Source of the DNA: a virus
IMG/VR virus record: IMGVR_UViG_3300027832_000134
Location: 1-20,843 of that record
DNA length: 20,843 bases
Direction: 5' to 3' (one strand)
Positions 19,684 through 20,843 of this stretch are shown one piece after another. Under the pieces are notes generated by a model. That model ran no database searches and was not told the origin of the DNA. It was given only the letters and a program-made list of their open reading frames with translations. Numbering within the stretch: the first letter of the stretch is position 1; every line of letters starts with the position of its first letter. Both the position numbers and the translations under genes were made by a program.

Positions 19684-20843
19684 ATGGCACTACCACCAGG
19701 ATTCACCTTAGAAAGTACGCAGGCTTCAGGCTTGCCGCCGGGGTTCACCTTGGAGCCACCTGCGCCCCCAAGGACACCTACGGAAAGCATCAAGCGCGGG
19801 CTGGGACTAGGTACTCGCAGCGTAATTCAAGGTGTTACGGGTTTGCCGGGTATGGTATACGATGCCTTCTCAATCCCTGTAAATACTGCGATTGCTGGTG
19901 CAAACGCAGCCGCGAAACTTCGGGGCTATGGCAATAGCGTCCCTTATGTTAAAAATGCAGCCGCACGAATTTCAGAGGGTTTGACATCTTTAGGCTTGCC
20001 TAATCCAGAATCTGTAGGTGAACAAAGACAAGCTGCGATTACGCAGGGTGCGGCTGGTGTTGCTGGTGGACTTGGGTTGGGTGGGTCTTTACAACAAGTG
20101 CCAAATGCTCAAAAACTAGCTGCACTTTTAACGTCACGCCCAACGGCACAAGTCGTTGCTGGATCATCTGGTGCAGTTGGTTCGCAGATTGCGCGGGAAG
20201 CCTTACCACAAGACACAAATCCTCTGGTTCGTTTTTTGGTTGAAACAGGTGCTGGAGTAGCTGGCTCAATGACTCCGCAAGCAGTAACAGCTACCGCAAG
20301 GCGCGTTGCAACACCAGTTCGCGCCACTCTTACGCCAGAGGAAATTAGGCTTACGCAAGCTGCGAAAGCCGCAGGTGTTGAACTATCTGTTGGGCAACAA
20401 ACAGGAAGCGTCCCATTACAAACGGCAGAGCGAGTTTTGGGCAGACTTCCATTTTCGTCGGGTATGCAGCAGCGCCAATTTCAGGGTCAGCGTGAAGCAT
20501 TTAATACTGCTGTGCTAAAGCCAGCTGGGATAAAGGCAAACAACGCGGCCCCTAATGTTTTGCAGGATGCTTTCAAAACGCAAGGTAATCGGTTTAACAC
20601 TCTTGCCGCAAATACTACAGTGAAAATAGACGCTCCATTCTGGCAGCAAATGGATGACACTGTAACGCAATATGGGCGCAGATTGCCAACAGATCAAAAA
20701 CCCGTATTTCAAAGTTATGTTGATGACATCAATGTAATGAGGAATACAAATAACCCGCAGATTGCGGGTAAAGAATACCAAACGATTGCGTCTGATTTAA
20801 GAACTGCATCTAGGGCAGCGCGTGGCGCAAATCCAGCATTGTC
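19684..20843 (+). CDS. Probable ejection / internal virion protein, 3' truncated by window end
   Basis: ATG 19684 is preceded by AGAGGA and the frame stays open to the last base, giving at least 386 residues. The N terminus carries a duplicated motif, ALPPGFTLE and GLPPGFTLE, 15 residues apart, a tag found at the start of several phage internal proteins. A Gly/Ala-rich hydrophobic region follows (AAITQGAAGVAGGLGLGGSL and VAGSSGAVGSQIA, then LVETGAGVAGSMTPQAV), which could insert into a membrane. Later residues are helical with AGVELSVGQQTGSVPLQTAERVLGRLP. A role in forming the DNA-ejection conduit is inferred from position after other virion genes and these hydrophobic glycine stretches. The missing C terminus may hold an enzymatic domain. 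Confidence 0.72.
   Translation, partial: MALPPGFTLESTQASGLPPGFTLEPPAPPRTPTESIKRGLGLGTRSVIQGVTGLPGMVYDAFSIPVNTAIAGANAAAKLRGYGNSVPYVKNAAARISEGLTSLGLPNPESVGEQRQAAITQGAAGVAGGLGLGGSLQQVPNAQKLAALLTSRPTAQVVAGSSGAVGSQIAREALPQDTNPLVRFLVETGAGVAGSMTPQAVTATARRVATPVRATLTPEEIRLTQAAKAAGVELSVGQQTGSVPLQTAERVLGRLPFSSGMQQRQFQGQREAFNTAVLKPAGIKANNAAPNVLQDAFKTQGNRFNTLAANTTVKIDAPFWQQMDDTVTQYGRRLPTDQKPVFQSYVDDINVMRNTNNPQIAGKEYQTIASDLRTASRAARGANPAL

Noticed and set aside
1-20843. Genes on the minus strand
   Set aside because: All minus-strand frames over 60 codons lie opposite recognisable + strand genes or have no ribosome site and no family-like sequence.

Overview
The window is a segment of a double-stranded DNA phage (or prophage) genome. 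Every supported gene lies on the + strand, in tightly packed and often ATGA-overlapping order. The layout combines a lambdoid-type replication/nin block with the morphogenesis block of a short-tailed (podovirus-like) phage of Gram-negative bacteria. I see no integrase, repressor, lysis genes or Q-type antiterminator protein, so lifestyle and exact host cannot be decided; a proteobacterial host fits the NinB/NinG, portal and coat types best.

Region 1 (1-2677) is early/middle: the end of a conserved small phage protein, a two-domain replication initiator-like protein with a repeat cluster in its linker (candidate origin), three small proteins (two Cys-rich), NinG/Rap and NinB/Orf. Stop and start codons overlap along nearly all of it, so it reads as one operon. 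Region 2 (2678-3239) is a 562-bp gene-free regulatory region. It holds an extended -10 promoter, a predicted short RNA of about 83 nt that folds into a long terminator hairpin whose loop is complementary to the RNA's own 5' end, a run of four further hairpins, and a second intrinsic terminator just before the terminase genes. This looks like a late-gene control region and possibly also the packaging site.

Region 3 (3240-12158) is DNA packaging and head: small and large terminase (PBSX-like), a large protein with an ADP-ribosyltransferase-like core, portal, a small conserved protein, scaffold, major capsid protein and a small decoration-like protein. The major capsid gene is split by a 696-nt group I intron (10218-10913) that encodes a GIY-YIG homing endonuclease. 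The splice sites can be placed to the base from the P1 U.G pair, the terminal G and the resumed coat protein reading frame. A strong terminator (12164-12193) closes this block.

Region 4 (12206-20843) is head completion, tail and ejection: an HhH-like protein, a gp4-like adaptor, a possible small membrane peptide, a tail protein gene broken into two frames by a probable deletion, a GNAT acetyltransferase, a Gln/Asn-rich repeat virion protein, a 28-codon gene, and two large probable internal/ejection proteins. The last runs off the end of the window.

The observations most worth following are the self-splicing intron in the capsid gene, the promoter-pseudoknot-terminator RNA between NinB and terminase, and the helically phased repeats inside the replication gene. 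All family assignments come from reading motifs and gene order; no database search was possible.
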